Below are positions 1 through 7,297 of a DNA stretch of 15,930 nt, in pieces. A program made the position numbers and the translations under genes. The stretch spans positions 1 to 15,930 of the forward strand of contig URWZ01000013.1 of NCBI GenBank assembly GCA_900551625.1, in the 5' to 3' direction. Source of the DNA: an uncultured Collinsella sp. (GTDB taxonomy: Bacteria > Actinomycetota > Coriobacteriia > Coriobacteriales > Coriobacteriaceae). Each line of letters opens with the position of its first letter. The stretch's first letter is position 1. Under the pieces are notes generated by a model that worked only from the letters and a program-made list of their open reading frames with translations, did no database searches and was not told the origin of the DNA.

Positions 1-26
1 GGCTCGGAGATGTGTATAAGAGACAG
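1..26. other. Nextera transposase adapter remnant (non-genomic)
   Basis: Bases 8-26 read AGATGTGTATAAGAGACAG, the 19-base Tn5 mosaic end used in Nextera libraries. The seven bases before it (GGCTCGG) match the 3' end of the read-2 adapter arm. The match is exact over all 26 bases as I remember that adapter. This is library artefact left at a contig end, not chromosome, and any reading frame that starts inside it is spurious. Confidence 0.97.
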
Positions 27-391
27 GTGTGTGCTTGGCGCTGGCAGCGACGTTTGCCCTGGCGTGCACGCCGCTGGCCGTTGGCTTTGCGCTGTCGAGC
101 CTGGGTGCGCGCGAGGAGCTGCTCAACGGTGTGGGCAACCTGCTCGGCATGCTCATGACGTTTTTGGGCGGCGCCTGGATGCCGCTGTCGCTGATGGGCC
201 CGGCCGTGCAGACGGTGGCGCACTTTGTGCCGACATATTGGGTGAACGACGCGATCGGCAAGGCGCTCGCCTCGGATTTGACGTCCGCCGTGCTGGGCGA
301 CATCGCCTGCGACCTGGGCGTCACGGCACTCTTCGCCGTGGCCATCGCCGCCGCGGGCCTCGCCCTCGCACGCGCCAAATCCCGCGCCTAG
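27..391 (+). CDS. ABC-2 type permease, C-terminal fragment (5' end cut by contig edge)
   Basis: About 120 residues are readable in frame from position 29 to the TAG at 389-391. They contain three hydrophobic stretches: LALAATFALACTPLAVGFAL, then a segment around LLGMLMTFLGGAWMPLSLMG, then a final one near ALFAVAIAAAGLALA. The middle piece, with its G-G-x-W-x-P turn followed by HFVPTYWVNDA, is typical of the last membrane helices of ABC-2 family export permeases. The protein ends in a short basic tail. The N-terminal part and any upstream ATPase lie outside the window; the GTG at 29 is not a believable start because it directly abuts adapter sequence. The next genes encode another ABC system, so this may belong to the same or a neighbouring export locus. 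A short hairpin (GTCTG at 391-395 with CAGAC at 406-410) follows the stop but has no T-run. Confidence 0.8.
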
Positions 392-472
392 TCTGAAATA
401 AAGTCCAGACCTCGCCCCAAAATAGTTCGCCAAGGTTTACTATTACGCTCATAAAGTAGTATGAGGCTAACA

Positions 473-1198
473 ATGGGGGATACCATGGCAACGCAGGAAG
501 CCTACGTCCAGGTTAAGGATCTCAAAAAGCACTACGGCGACGGTGATGCGCGCCTGACGGTGCTCGACGGCATCGATACGTCCATCAACCGCGGAGAGAT
601 CTGCGTCATGCTGGGACCTTCGGGTTCGGGCAAGTCGACGTTTCTTAACCTGATCGGTGGCCTGGAGGATGCCGACGGCGGCTCTATCATGGTGGACGGC
701 TGCGACCTCACGGTGCTCAAGCCTACCGACCTGGGCGAGTATCGCCGCCGTGAGCTGGGCTTTGTCTTTCAGTTCTACAACCTGGTGCCCGACCTCACCA
801 TCAAGGAAAACATCGAGGTCACGGCACACCTGTCCAAAAAGCCGCTCAACATTGACGGCTTGCTACGCTCGCTGGGCCTCTACGAGCACCGCAACAAGTT
901 CCCGCGCCAGGTTTCGGGCGGCCAGCAGCAGCGCTGCGCCATCGGCCGTGCGCTCGTCAAAAACCCGGGCCTGCTGCTGTGCGACGAGCCCACCGGTGCG
1001 CTCGACTATAAGACGTCCAAGGAAATCTTGCAGCTCATGGAGGATGTCAACCGCACCTACGGCTGCACCATCATCATCGTCACCCACAACGCCGCCATCG
1101 CGCGCATGGCCAATCGCGTGCTGCGCCTGCGCGACGGGCGCATCGTCGAGGATGAGCTCAACGAGTCGCCCGTCTCGGCCGCCGAGCTCGATTGGTAG
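473..1198 (+). CDS. ABC transporter ATP-binding protein, LolD/MacB type
   Basis: This is the ATPase subunit that energises the FtsX-type permease encoded just downstream. Numbered from an upstream in-frame ATG at 461, the motifs are complete: Walker [10 protein letters not shown] (52-60), Q-loop Gln104 in [10 protein letters not shown], signature VSGGQQQR (151-158), Walker B LLLCDEP (171-177) and H-loop His209 in VTHN. The '[18 protein letters not shown]' stretch is characteristic of the LolD/MacB/FtsE branch. Start choice is uncertain: ATG 473 has GAGG six bases upstream, ATG 485 has GGGGGA four bases upstream, and ATG 461 has little. The gene stops eight bases before the permease ATG, so the two are surely co-transcribed. 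A weak promoter is possible around 436-462 (TTTACT, then TAGTAT 15 bases later). The substrate cannot be told from sequence; candidates are lipid, lipoprotein or antimicrobial peptide. Confidence 0.93.
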   Translation: MGDTMATQEAYVQVKDLKKHYGDGDARLTVLDGIDTSINRGEICVMLGPSGSGKSTFLNLIGGLEDADGGSIMVDGCDLTVLKPTDLGEYRRRELGFVFQFYNLVPDLTIKENIEVTAHLSKKPLNIDGLLRSLGLYEHRNKFPRQVSGGQQQRCAIGRALVKNPGLLLCDEPTGALDYKTSKEILQLMEDVNRTYGCTIIIVTHNAAIARMANRVLRLRDGRIVEDELNESPVSAAELDW

Positions 1199-1206
1199 GC
1201 GGCGCC

Positions 1207-3873
1207 ATGACACCTCTCGCAAAACGTCTCCCACGCGAGCTGCGCCGCAATATCGGCAAGTACCTGGGCATCTTTTTGCTTATGTGCGGAAGTATCGCTC
1301 TCACCTCGGGCTTTTTGCTCGCAGCGCATTCCATCGGCTGCCTTATCGATGACATGCGCGATGCGTACACGATTGAGGACGGCCGCGTGACCACCTCCTT
1401 CGAGGCTACCGACGATCAACTCAAGGCCGCCGAGGATGCAGCCGACAACGTCGGCGGCGTCACGCTCTACAAGAATTTCTCCATCGACGCTATCATCAAA
1501 AAGGCGTCCGGCGACGACGGCACCAAGCGCACGCTGCGCACCTATGCGCACCGCACCAAGGTCGATATCGCGTCCTACTGCGAAGGTAGGCGGCCTAAGG
1601 CGGACGACGAGGTGGCCATCGACCGCGTCTTCGCCACCAATAACAACCTGTCCGTGGGCGATAAAGTCGAGCTCGAGGGTCGCACCTACACCATCTGCGG
1701 CATCATGACTCAGCCCGATAGCCAGGCGCTGTTCCTCAACAACTCCGACTTTACGGTGAACACCATCACCTATGGCGTGGCCGAGGTCACCGACGCCGGT
1801 TTTGCCGCGCTCGAGGACGTCGGCGGCGCGCCCGCCTACACCTATTCCTTTACCTTTACCGATCGCGACCTCTCCACTGCGGATCGCATCGATGCGGAGC
1901 AGGATATGGTCGAGGCGCTGACCGATGCCGATGCGCGCGTGGACGATCTGATCGACGCCGATTCCAACCAGGGTATTGGCTACGCGCGCGACGACGTGGA
2001 CGGCGACTCCATGATGTGGATGACGCTGCTCGACATCATCATCGTGATCATGGCGTTTGTCTTTGTGGTCCTTACCGACACCACCATCGAGGAGGAGAGC
2101 GCCATCATCGGCACGCTGCTCGCCAGCGGTTATCGCCGTCGCGAGATCGTCCTGCACTACCTCGCGCTTCCCGCCATCGTGGGCGTGGTCGCGGCTCTTT
2201 TGGGCACCGCTCTCGGCATTGCGTTCTTTACCGAGCCCATGCGCAGCCTCTATTACGGTTCGTACAGCCTGCCGCCCTTCCAGGTGTACTGGAGCTGGGA
2301 GATCTTTGTGAAGTGCGCCGTGGTTCCCGCCGCCGCGCTCATCCTTATCACGCTGGTGGGTCTGCTTCGCAAAATGGGCAAGACGCCGTTGCAGTTTCTT
2401 CGTCACGAAGCGAGCGGCAAGTCGGGCACCAAGTGCGGCCTGCAGCTGCCGGAGCGCATGGGTTTTGTTTCCCGTTTCCGCCTGCGTATCTTCCTGCGCA
2501 ACCTGGGTAACTTCGCCACGCTCTTCGTGGGCATTGCGTTTGCCTCGCTGCTGCTGCTCTTTGGCCTGGCGATTCTGCCCACGATGACGCACTACGCCGA
2601 CAACCTCGAGACGAGCCTGGTCGCCGAGCACCAGTACACGCTCAAGGCTCCGCTGGAGCTCGAGGGCACTGCCGAGGAGCGCGAGCAGTGGTCGGCACTC
2701 GAGCGCTTGCAGTCGGTTGACGGCGCGCTGCTTTCTGCCGCCCAGGATGCCGATGACGAGCTTGACGACGCGGCCGATGCGGCGCAGGCGGCGGCCGATG
2801 CCGCGACCGCATCTCCGTCTGCCGAGAGCCTGGCCGCGGCGCAGGACGCGCTTGCCAAGGTCCAGGACAAGAAGGATGCGCTCTACGCGCGCCTTGACGA
2901 TCTTGCCGATGCCCTCGGCCGCAACCGCGACGAGGCTATCGACCTGATCGACAAGGCCTCTAAGATCGACACTGACAACGACGAAATCCACCCGGTCAAT
3001 ACGACCGACAACGGCGCGGGCGCAATCGCGCAGGCCGAGAAATATGCCGTTTACCAGCTGCAATACGACCGCGGCGATGGTAATGGCGAGGAGACGATTT
3101 CCGTCTATGGCATTTCACCAGATTCGCGCTATTGGAAAGACCTCAACGTCGGCGATGGGCGCGTCGTCTTTGGCGGCGGTCTGCTCGATAAGTTTGGCTG
3201 GAGCGAGGGCCAGAAGGTCACGCTCAGCGACAAGTACGAAGGCGAGCATTATTCCCTTGAGTACGCGGGCAAGGACTGTGCCTGGGGCTCCAAGTCGGAC
3301 ATGAATATCTATATGAGCATCGACGACTTTAACGAGCTGTTCGACAACGACGCCGCCTACTTTAACGGCTATGTGAGCGACGAGAAGCTCGACCTCGATG
3401 CTCGTTACTTTGCCGGCGACACCACGCCCGACGACATGCGCGCCGTGGGCGACCAGTTCATCGGCATGATGAGCAAAATGATCGGCATGATGGTTGGGCT
3501 TGCGGTGTTCATCTTCCTGCTGTTTATGTACCTGCTGACCAAGGCTGTAATCGACCACAGCGCCCGGTCGATCAGCTACATGAAAGTCTTTGGCTATCGC
3601 GATAGCGAGATCTCGCATCTGTACATCCGCTCGATCACACTGTGCGTGGCGGTGTCGCTCGTGCTGAGCCTGCCGGTCATTATTGGCTCGCTCACGGCCA
3701 TCTTCCGCTCGATGCTGCTCGCCTACAACGGCAATATCGAGATCTACGTGCCCGCTTGGTCCATGGCTGCATGCGTCGGCATTGGCTTTACGACCTACCT
3801 GGTCGTGGCGCTGCTGCACACGCGCTCTATCAAGCGCGTGAGCCTGGCCGAGGCCCTCAAGGTGCAGGAGTAG
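1207..3873 (+). CDS. FtsX-family ABC transporter permease with coiled-coil extracytoplasmic domain
   Basis: The 888-residue protein holds two FtsX-type permease halves in one chain. Predicted membrane segments lie near residues 17-40, 268-290, 316-342, 366-388, 435-459, 755-780, 808-833 and 849-871. A large extracytoplasmic domain follows the first helix (about 41-265). A second (about 460-754) begins with an Ala/Asp-rich heptad-like stretch (505-588). The cytoplasmic loops EEESAIIGTLLASGYRRREI and SISYMKVFGYRDSEI are the coupling segments expected in FtsX proteins. The ATG at 1207 is preferred to an upstream in-frame TTG at 1192, which would overlap the ATPase stop. The partner ATPase is eight bases upstream. 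Its TAG stop is the first triplet of a 29-bp hairpin repeat. It probably exports or extracts a lipid, lipoprotein or peptide, or confers peptide resistance; the substrate is unknown. Confidence 0.92.
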   Translation: MTPLAKRLPRELRRNIGKYLGIFLLMCGSIALTSGFLLAAHSIGCLIDDMRDAYTIEDGRVTTSFEATDDQLKAAEDAADNVGGVTLYKNFSIDAIIKKASGDDGTKRTLRTYAHRTKVDIASYCEGRRPKADDEVAIDRVFATNNNLSVGDKVELEGRTYTICGIMTQPDSQALFLNNSDFTVNTITYGVAEVTDAGFAALEDVGGAPAYTYSFTFTDRDLSTADRIDAEQDMVEALTDADARVDDLIDADSNQGIGYARDDVDGDSMMWMTLLDIIIVIMAFVFVVLTDTTIEEESAIIGTLLASGYRRREIVLHYLALPAIVGVVAALLGTALGIAFFTEPMRSLYYGSYSLPPFQVYWSWEIFVKCAVVPAAALILITLVGLLRKMGKTPLQFLRHEASGKSGTKCGLQLPERMGFVSRFRLRIFLRNLGNFATLFVGIAFASLLLLFGLAILPTMTHYADNLETSLVAEHQYTLKAPLELEGTAEEREQWSALERLQSVDGALLSAAQDADDELDDAADAAQAAADAATASPSAESLAAAQDALAKVQDKKDALYARLDDLADALGRNRDEAIDLIDKASKIDTDNDEIHPVNTTDNGAGAIAQAEKYAVYQLQYDRGDGNGEETISVYGISPDSRYWKDLNVGDGRVVFGGGLLDKFGWSEGQKVTLSDKYEGEHYSLEYAGKDCAWGSKSDMNIYMSIDDFNELFDNDAAYFNGYVSDEKLDLDARYFAGDTTPDDMRAVGDQFIGMMSKMIGMMVGLAVFIFLLFMYLLTKAVIDHSARSISYMKVFGYRDSEISHLYIRSITLCVAVSLVLSLPVIIGSLTAIFRSMLLAYNGNIEIYVPAWSMAACVGIGFTTYLVVALLHTRSIKRVSLAEALKVQE

Positions 3874-3899
3874 TCATTTAAGAACGTCCCCAATGACTA
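3871..3899. repeat. Hairpin repeat copy 1 (REP-like), overlapping a stop codon
   Basis: A 29-bp element with a perfect 8-bp inverted repeat, TAGTCATT and AATGACTA, around the 13-base loop TAAGAACGTCCCC. A second copy at 12335-12363 matches 27 of 29 positions. The first three bases are the stop codon of the FtsX permease. There is no T-run, so it is a dispersed repeat rather than a standard terminator. Confidence 0.8.
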
Positions 3900-3909
3900 G
3901 GTGCCGTAC

Positions 3910-3940
3910 TTGACTTTACCTCTGCTTTAACTGGTACCAT
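3910..3940 (+). promoter_or_regulatory. Promoter of the DUF362 ferredoxin gene
   Basis: TTGACT at 3910-3915 is a near-consensus -35. An extended -10, TGG followed by TACCAT (3932-3940), lies 19 bases downstream. The spacer is slightly long, but the extended -10 compensates. The start codon is 42 bases further on. Confidence 0.55.
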
Positions 3941-3982
3941 CCTCTATGTCTGTAACGCCATATAGACCGAGGGGATAGATCT

Positions 3983-5188
3983 ATGACCGCAACTGCACCC
4001 GCAGCACCCGCTAAGGTGTACTTCACCAACCTGCGCACGCATGCTCGCGAGAGCCAGCTCGACAAGCTCAAGCGCCTCATCCGTCACGCCGGAATTGAGC
4101 AGATCGACTTTGAGAACAAGTTCGTCGCCATCAAGATTCACTTTGGCGAGCTGGGCAACCTGAGCTTTTTGCGCCCCAACTACGCCCGCGCCGTCGCGGA
4201 TGTCGTGAAGGAACTGGGCGGCAAGCCCTTCCTCACCGACTGCAACACGCTCTACGTCGGTAGCCGCAAAAACGCGCTCGAGCACATCGATACCGCCTAT
4301 CAGAACGGCTTTACCCCGTATGCCACGGGCTGCCAGATCATCATCGCCGACGGCCTCAAGGGTACCGACGAGGCGCTCGTCCCGGTCGAGGGTGGCGAGT
4401 ACGTGCGCGAGGCCAAGATCGGTCAGGCACTCATGGACGCCGACATCGTGATCAGCCTCACCCACTTTAAGGGTCATGAGCAGGCCGGCTTTGGCGGTGC
4501 CATGAAGAACCTGGGCATGGGAGGCGGCAGCCGTGCCGGCAAGATGGAGCAGCATGCCGCCGGCAAACCGAACGTCGCGACCGAGCACTGCATTGGCTGC
4601 CGTGCCTGCGAAAAGATCTGCGCACACAACGCTATCTCGTTCGACGATACCCGCGAGCGCGAGCTTGCCAGCGGCGCTACTCGCACGGTGCACGTGGCCG
4701 CCATCGACCACGATCGCTGCGTGGGGTGTGGGCGCTGCATTGCGGCGTGCAACCAGGACTGCATCAAGCCCGGCTATGACGCCGCGGCCGATGTGCTCAA
4801 CTACAAGATCGCCGAGTACACGAAGGCTGTCGTCGACGGCCGCCCGAGCTTCCATATCTCGCTTGCTATGGACATCAGCCCCAACTGCGATTGTCATCCC
4901 GAAAACGATACGCCTATCGTCAACGACATCGGCATGTTCGCGAGCTTCGACCCGGTCGCCATCGATCAGGCCTGCGCCGACGCCGTCATGGCGTCCGAGC
5001 CACTGCCCAACACCGAGCTCACCGATAGCGCGGCCAAGATGGAGCACAACCACGAGCATCTGGAGGGCGAGCAGGCGCACGACCCCTTCTGCATCACGCA
5101 TCCCGACACCGACTGGCGCGCGTGCATCGCGCACGCCGAGAAGATCGGCCTGGGCACGAGCAAGTACGAGCTCATCGAGGTCAAGTAG
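3983..5188 (+). CDS. DUF362 domain protein with two [4Fe-4S] ferredoxin clusters
   Basis: The 401-residue protein has a DUF362 fold split around a ferredoxin insert. Residues 11-190 include the family-typical KIHFGELGN, DCNTLY, LTHFKGHEQAGFGGAMKNLGMG stretch. Two CxxCxxCxxxC clusters follow: Cys203/206/209/213 and Cys246/249/252/256, enough for two [4Fe-4S] centres. The DUF362 C-terminal half resumes with DISPNCDCHPEN and GMFASFDPVAIDQACADAV. A His-rich loop follows (near residues 354-372). The start is fixed by GAGGGG at 3969-3974, eight bases before the ATG. It has its own promoter and terminator and so is probably monocistronic. No signal peptide is seen, so it should be cytoplasmic. Such proteins are presumed electron carriers or oxidoreductase partners; the actual reaction is unknown. 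Confidence 0.92.
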   Translation: MTATAPAAPAKVYFTNLRTHARESQLDKLKRLIRHAGIEQIDFENKFVAIKIHFGELGNLSFLRPNYARAVADVVKELGGKPFLTDCNTLYVGSRKNALEHIDTAYQNGFTPYATGCQIIIADGLKGTDEALVPVEGGEYVREAKIGQALMDADIVISLTHFKGHEQAGFGGAMKNLGMGGGSRAGKMEQHAAGKPNVATEHCIGCRACEKICAHNAISFDDTRERELASGATRTVHVAAIDHDRCVGCGRCIAACNQDCIKPGYDAAADVLNYKIAEYTKAVVDGRPSFHISLAMDISPNCDCHPENDTPIVNDIGMFASFDPVAIDQACADAVMASEPLPNTELTDSAAKMEHNHEHLEGEQAHDPFCITHPDTDWRACIAHAEKIGLGTSKYELIEVK

Positions 5189-5234
5189 CGCCTAGCTATT
5201 GGACAAAACAAGCGCCTTGTAGCGTAAGTTGAGC

Positions 5235-5273
5235 AAAAGCCGCCCACGAGCACAACGCTTGCGGGCGGCTTTT
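5235..5273. terminator. Bidirectional intrinsic terminator between convergent genes
   Basis: AAAAGCCGCCC (5235-5245) pairs perfectly with GGGCGGCTTTT (5263-5273) as an 11-bp stem. Inside it a further CGAGC/GCTTG pairing closes an ACAAC loop. The terminal A and T runs let it work for the DUF362 gene on the plus strand and for the hydrolase on the minus strand. Confidence 0.85.
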
Positions 5274-5351
5274 CAGAAGTGTGGTGAAAAATCGAATACC
5301 GCCGACCACAAACCGATTTTTGGCAACAAAACCCCAGACGTTGCTTTTTGC

Positions 5352-6317
5352 CTAAAAATTCTTATCGAGGAAGTCGTCGACCGTGTTCCAGTAGAGCTCG
5401 GGGTCAACTTGCGCACTCTTGGCGTGGGTGGCGCCGTGGATGGTGAGCTTTTGCTTGACCTTGCTGGCGCACGCGTCGTAGTTTTGGTCGAGCATACTGT
5501 ACGGCACAAAGGTGTCCTGGTCGCCGTGGATAAACAGCATGGGAACCGTCGCGTGTTTGAGTTGCTCCACACTGCTCGCCTTATGAAAGTCGTAGCCCGC
5601 GCGCACGTTGCACACCAAATTTGCTACATCGAGCAAGGGAAAACTGGGCAGGCCGAACACGTCCTTGAGCTGCAGAGAAAACTCGTCCCAAACACTCGTA
5701 TAACCGCAGTCCTCGATAATGCATTTTACGTTTGCGGGCAGAGATTCCCCCGCGACGTTCATGGCGGTTGCCGCACCCATCGACTCGCCAAAGACCAGGA
5801 TACGCGCCTCGGGGTCAGCCTGAACGATCCGCCCAATCCATGCAACGACATCTAGCCGCTCGGGCCAGCCCATGCCGATATAGTCGCCGCCGGAGCGCTC
5901 GTGGGCGCGGGCGGCGGGTGCGAGTACGTTCATGCCGCGGTCGTGGAATCGCTTGACGTATCGGGCCATACCGATGGGCTCGTTGGTATATCCATGCAGG
6001 CAGACGGCGTAGTCGTGCGTGCTCTCCGAAGCAGCAAAATACCAAGCGGCAAGCTCGGTTCCGTCATCTGCGGTGAGGCTGCTGCTCTCGCGATTCTCTT
6101 TAAACCACGCCCGCGCCTCGGTGTCCTCGGCATCCGGCTGCTCACCTTCTTTGTCGTTCTTGCTATCCTGCATCATCTTCATGGTGTACGGCGCTTGGGG
6201 GTTCAGGGCAAAGTCAAACAAATAGTTGCCGGCAAATCCGAGCAGCGCAACGACAGCCACCAGTGCAACAATGCCGGCTATCTTGAGCTTTCGATGGGAA
6301 CGTGCGTTTTGAGACAT
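5352..6317 (-). CDS. Membrane-anchored alpha/beta hydrolase (S33/YqkD-like)
   Basis: The 321-residue protein has a basic N-terminus and one hydrophobic helix (about 12-30), an uncleaved anchor placing the enzyme outside the membrane. The catalytic core is complete: the HGYTNE oxyanion-side loop (108-113), nucleophile elbow GESMG with Ser179, Asp268 in HGDQD and His298 in GATHAK. Length and layout fit the YqkD-like group of extracytoplasmic serine hydrolases, often called esterase or serine aminopeptidase-like; the natural substrate is unknown. The start is supported by AGGAAAG (plus-strand 6324-6330), six bases before the ATG. It converges on the DUF362 gene and shares its terminator. A strong promoter lies at 6367-6395 and two related palindromes flank it, so it is probably repressor-controlled. 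Confidence 0.92.
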   Translation of the reverse strand: MSQNARSHRKLKIAGIVALVAVVALLGFAGNYLFDFALNPQAPYTMKMMQDSKNDKEGEQPDAEDTEARAWFKENRESSSLTADDGTELAAWYFAASESTHDYAVCLHGYTNEPIGMARYVKRFHDRGMNVLAPAARAHERSGGDYIGMGWPERLDVVAWIGRIVQADPEARILVFGESMGAATAMNVAGESLPANVKCIIEDCGYTSVWDEFSLQLKDVFGLPSFPLLDVANLVCNVRAGYDFHKASSVEQLKHATVPMLFIHGDQDTFVPYSMLDQNYDACASKVKQKLTIHGATHAKSAQVDPELYWNTVDDFLDKNF

Positions 6318-6337
6318 GAGAAGCTTTCCTATAAGAT

Positions 6338-6351
6338 GTTAATACATCAAC
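6338..6351. promoter_or_regulatory. Candidate operator 2 (imperfect palindrome in hydrolase leader)
   Basis: GTTAATACATCAAC, read on the minus strand as GTTGATGTATTAAC, pairs at 5 of 7 positions. It matches 11 of 14 bases of the better palindrome at 6383-6396. It lies between the -10 and the ribosome binding site of the hydrolase gene, where a bound repressor would block elongation. Confidence 0.4.
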
Positions 6352-6366
6352 ATTTAATGCAAGCGC

Positions 6367-6395
6367 ATTATGGACGTTCGCCGTTGATGCGTCAA
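6367..6395 (-). promoter_or_regulatory. Promoter of the alpha/beta hydrolase
   Basis: On the minus strand TTGACG (plus 6390-6395) is followed by exactly 17 bases and then CATAAT (plus 6367-6372). The two boxes match five of six consensus bases each at ideal spacing. Confidence 0.75.
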
Positions 6396-6396
6396 C
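6383..6396. promoter_or_regulatory. Candidate operator 1 (palindrome over the hydrolase -35)
   Basis: GTTGATGCGTCAAC pairs at 6 of 7 positions and covers the -35 box of the minus-strand promoter. Its centre is 45 bp from that of the related palindrome at 6338-6351. The paired placement is typical of repressor operators, but the regulator is not identified. Confidence 0.5.
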
Positions 6397-6430
6397 AGGC
6401 AAAGAATGGGTAAACGAAAGGTCACGTATG

Positions 6431-6468
6431 GTGCAAATTTCGCACGTACCTAGACGCTTTGATATAGT
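6431..6468 (+). promoter_or_regulatory. Promoter region of the hemolysin-III gene
   Basis: An extended -10, TGA then TATAGT (6460-6468), lies 35 bases before the start. The -35 is poor (TTTCGC near 6438). A 15-base inverted repeat at 6431-6445, GTGCAAATTTCGCAC, pairs at 6 of 7 positions and lies over the -35 zone; it could be a regulator site. Confidence 0.5.
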
Positions 6469-6503
6469 GTTGAGAACTCTTTACGTTGGAGGATGTAACC
6501 GGC

Positions 6504-7187
6504 ATGTCCGATTCGAGCGACAGTTCTAAGCCGCGACCCAAGACCGCGGCCGTTCCACACTACACGGTGGGTGAGGAGATCATGAACTCCGTCACCCATG
6601 GTGTCGGCTGCCTGCTGGGTATCGCGGGCCTGGTGCTCCTGATCGTATTCGCCGCCCTGCGCGGCGGAAGCCCGGCCCACATGGCCGCGGCGATTGTCTA
6701 TGGCGTCAGCATTATCCTCGAATACCTAGCCTCCACGCTCTACCACGCGATTCAGCCCGCGCGCGCCAAGCGCGTGTTTCGCATCATCGATCACAGCTGC
6801 ATCTACCTGCTCATAGCCGGCAGCTATACGCCGTTTTGCCTCATCACGCTCGCAAACGACGGCGGCGCTGTGCTGTTCTTTGCCGTATGGGCCATCGCCA
6901 TCATCGGCATCGCCCTCGAGTGCTTTATGCGTGAGCGTCAACCGCACTGGGTAAGCGGCCTGGTCTACCTGCTGATGGGCTGGCTCGTTGTCTTTAAGCT
7001 GCCCGAACTTGTGGCGCTGCTCAACCCCGTGGCACTTGCCCTGCTCGCCGTCGGCGGCGTGTGCTACACCGCGGGCGTGCCGTTCTATATCGCCAAAAAC
7101 GTGCGCTATCTTCACAGCGTGTTTCACCTGTGGGTACTCGCCGGCAGCATCTTCCAGTTCATGGCGGTGATCCTCTTCGTAATCTAG
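6504..7187 (+). CDS. Hemolysin III / PAQR family membrane protein
   Basis: The 227-residue protein is almost entirely hydrophobic, with about seven membrane helices. It carries the HlyIII/PAQR hallmarks: E-x-x-N-S-V-T-H (Glu25, His32), STLYH (Ser77, His81), DHSCIYLLIAGSYTPF (96-111) and a C-terminal HSVFH (His204, His208). His81, His204 and His208 would form the zinc site known in this superfamily. The usual length is 200-230 residues. ATG 6504 is chosen because GGAGGA (6488-6493) sits ten bases upstream; an in-frame TTG at 6486 falls inside that site. The family name comes from a Bacillus cereus haemolysin, but the role in most bacteria is membrane or lipid homeostasis and remains unclear. 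A CNNM-family gene follows 110 bases downstream. Confidence 0.93.
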   Translation: MSDSSDSSKPRPKTAAVPHYTVGEEIMNSVTHGVGCLLGIAGLVLLIVFAALRGGSPAHMAAAIVYGVSIILEYLASTLYHAIQPARAKRVFRIIDHSCIYLLIAGSYTPFCLITLANDGGAVLFFAVWAIAIIGIALECFMRERQPHWVSGLVYLLMGWLVVFKLPELVALLNPVALALLAVGGVCYTAGVPFYIAKNVRYLHSVFHLWVLAGSIFQFMAVILFVI

Positions 7188-7232
7188 CGACCACGCCTGC
7201 GCGCCCGCGTCTTTGTTTGGGCGCCGGTGCAA

Positions 7233-7260
7233 TTGCCGTATCCGCCGTCAACGTTTTAAT
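7233..7260 (+). promoter_or_regulatory. Possible promoter of the CNNM/HlyC gene
   Basis: TTGCCG (7233-7238) and TTTAAT (7255-7260) are 16 bases apart and 38 bases upstream of the ATG. The -10 matches five of six bases and the -35 four of six, so this is plausible only. Confidence 0.4.
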
Positions 7261-7297
7261 CCGACGTCCCGAATCTTGGAGGTTCGAGAAACTCCCG

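Noticed and set aside
10..396. A 128-residue frame starting in the first bases
   Set aside because: It begins inside the sequencing adapter and is out of frame with the hydrophobic permease fragment that has real codon character.
1057..3063. A 668-residue frame on the minus strand
   Set aside because: It is antisense to the ABC ATPase and FtsX permease, rich in Arg/His/Gly/Val as expected for a shadow frame in GC-rich DNA, with no recognisable domain.
5281..5321. A second terminator: AAAAATCG paired with CGATTTTT, or GTGGT with ACCAC
   Set aside because: The stems are AT-rich and short and the two pairings interleave; the GC-rich terminator at 5235-5273 already explains termination.
7201..7224. 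Hairpin GCGCCC/GGGCGC after the hemolysin-III gene
   Set aside because: A 6-bp stem with a 12-base loop and no T-run is not a convincing terminator.
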